Assembly (NCBI GenBank): GCA_021157805.1
Contig: JAGGVW010000265.1
Coordinates: 1-6,290, forward strand
Source: a bacterium
GTDB lineage: Bacteria; Ratteibacteria; UBA8468; B48-G9; JAFGKM01
Direction: 5' to 3'
DNA: 6,290 nt
A program made the translations under genes and the position numbers. The notes beneath the pieces are model-generated. The model saw only the letters and a program-made list of their open reading frames with translations, had not been told where the DNA came from and ran no database searches. Positions within the stretch are counted from its first letter, which is position 1; the number at the start of each line of letters is the position of its first letter. Of this stretch, positions 6,059-6,290 are shown in pieces.

Positions 6059-6290
6059 ATGGAAAGAGATTTTAAGATTTTTATTCTTAAAGATAATGAG
6101 GAACTCGGGAAGAAATCAGCAGAAGATGCAGGAAAAATCCTTGAAGATTACACAAATAAATTAAATAAAAAGTGTATTGCTATTTTTGCTGCTGCTCCCT
6201 CACAGGATACATTTCTTAAAAACCTTTCAAAAAATAAAAATATTAAATGGGAAAATGTTTATGCATTTCATCTTGACGAATATATAGACC
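6059..6290 (+). CDS. NagB-family glucosamine-6-phosphate deaminase/isomerase, N-terminal part (cut by window edge)
   Basis: The first 77 residues of a protein that continues past the right edge. GGAG at 6048-6051 sits seven bases before the ATG, and the gene starts 20 bases after the M55 stop. The Rossmann-like start is typical of the NagB/6-phosphogluconolactonase superfamily: a long helix (13-35), then strand CIAIFAAAPSQDTFLKNL (39-56), where AAPSQ takes the place of the phosphate-binding TGSTP-type loop, then WENVYAFHLDEYID (64-77). The LDEY matches the FNMDEY of NagB, with D73 at the site of the catalytic Asp (D72 in Escherichia coli NagB). NagB converts glucosamine-6-phosphate to fructose-6-phosphate and ammonia. 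The AAPSQ loop marks a divergent subgroup, so substrate could be another amino-sugar or keto-sugar phosphate. The C-terminal half, needed to separate deaminase from lactonase, is outside the window. Confidence 0.83.
   Translation, partial: MERDFKIFILKDNEELGKKSAEDAGKILEDYTNKLNKKCIAIFAAAPSQDTFLKNLSKNKNIKWENVYAFHLDEYID

Overview
This is an AT-rich bacterial window with every convincing gene on the + strand. Arginine is written almost entirely with AGA/AGG, and most starts have purine-rich Shine-Dalgarno sites. There are no tRNA or rRNA genes, insertion sequences or CRISPR repeats. The gene families suggest an uncultivated low-GC bacterium: a divergent uroporphyrinogen-decarboxylase-like protein, a GKH-type DegT aminotransferase, an M55 D-aminopeptidase and an atypical NagB-family protein. 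From memory this mix resembles Omnitrophica, Planctomycetes or Lentisphaerae-like catabolic clusters. That placement is inference, and no marker gene here fixes it.

Layout. (1) Positions 2-112 are the unrecognised 3' end of a gene entering from the left. (2) 171-665 encodes a compact FMN nitroreductase. (3) A 108-base gap holds a weak inverted repeat and the best sigma-70-like promoter of the window. (4) 774-2093 encodes an AzgA/PbuG-type NCS2 nucleobase permease, overlapping by 4 bases an AraC-type regulator with an N-terminal cupin (2090-2944). (5) After a 50-base gap comes a tight run: URO-D-like protein (2995-4023), DegT/DnrJ/EryC1/StrS aminotransferase (4004-5242, 20-base overlap), M55 D-aminopeptidase (5256-6038), and the first 77 codons of a NagB-family glucosamine-6-phosphate deaminase/isomerase (6059 to the right edge).

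How it may work together. The permease and regulator look translationally coupled, so the regulator may sense something linked to the imported nucleobase or to the downstream genes. The last four genes look like one operon. A D-aminopeptidase next to an amino-sugar phosphate deaminase and a sugar-type aminotransferase suggests salvage of amino sugars and D-amino-acid peptides, for example peptidoglycan fragments. The URO-D-like protein does not fit this scheme in an obvious way. It has lost the Cys of the usual His-x-Cys metal motif and is the most interesting gene here. No wholly new system is demonstrable from the sequence alone.
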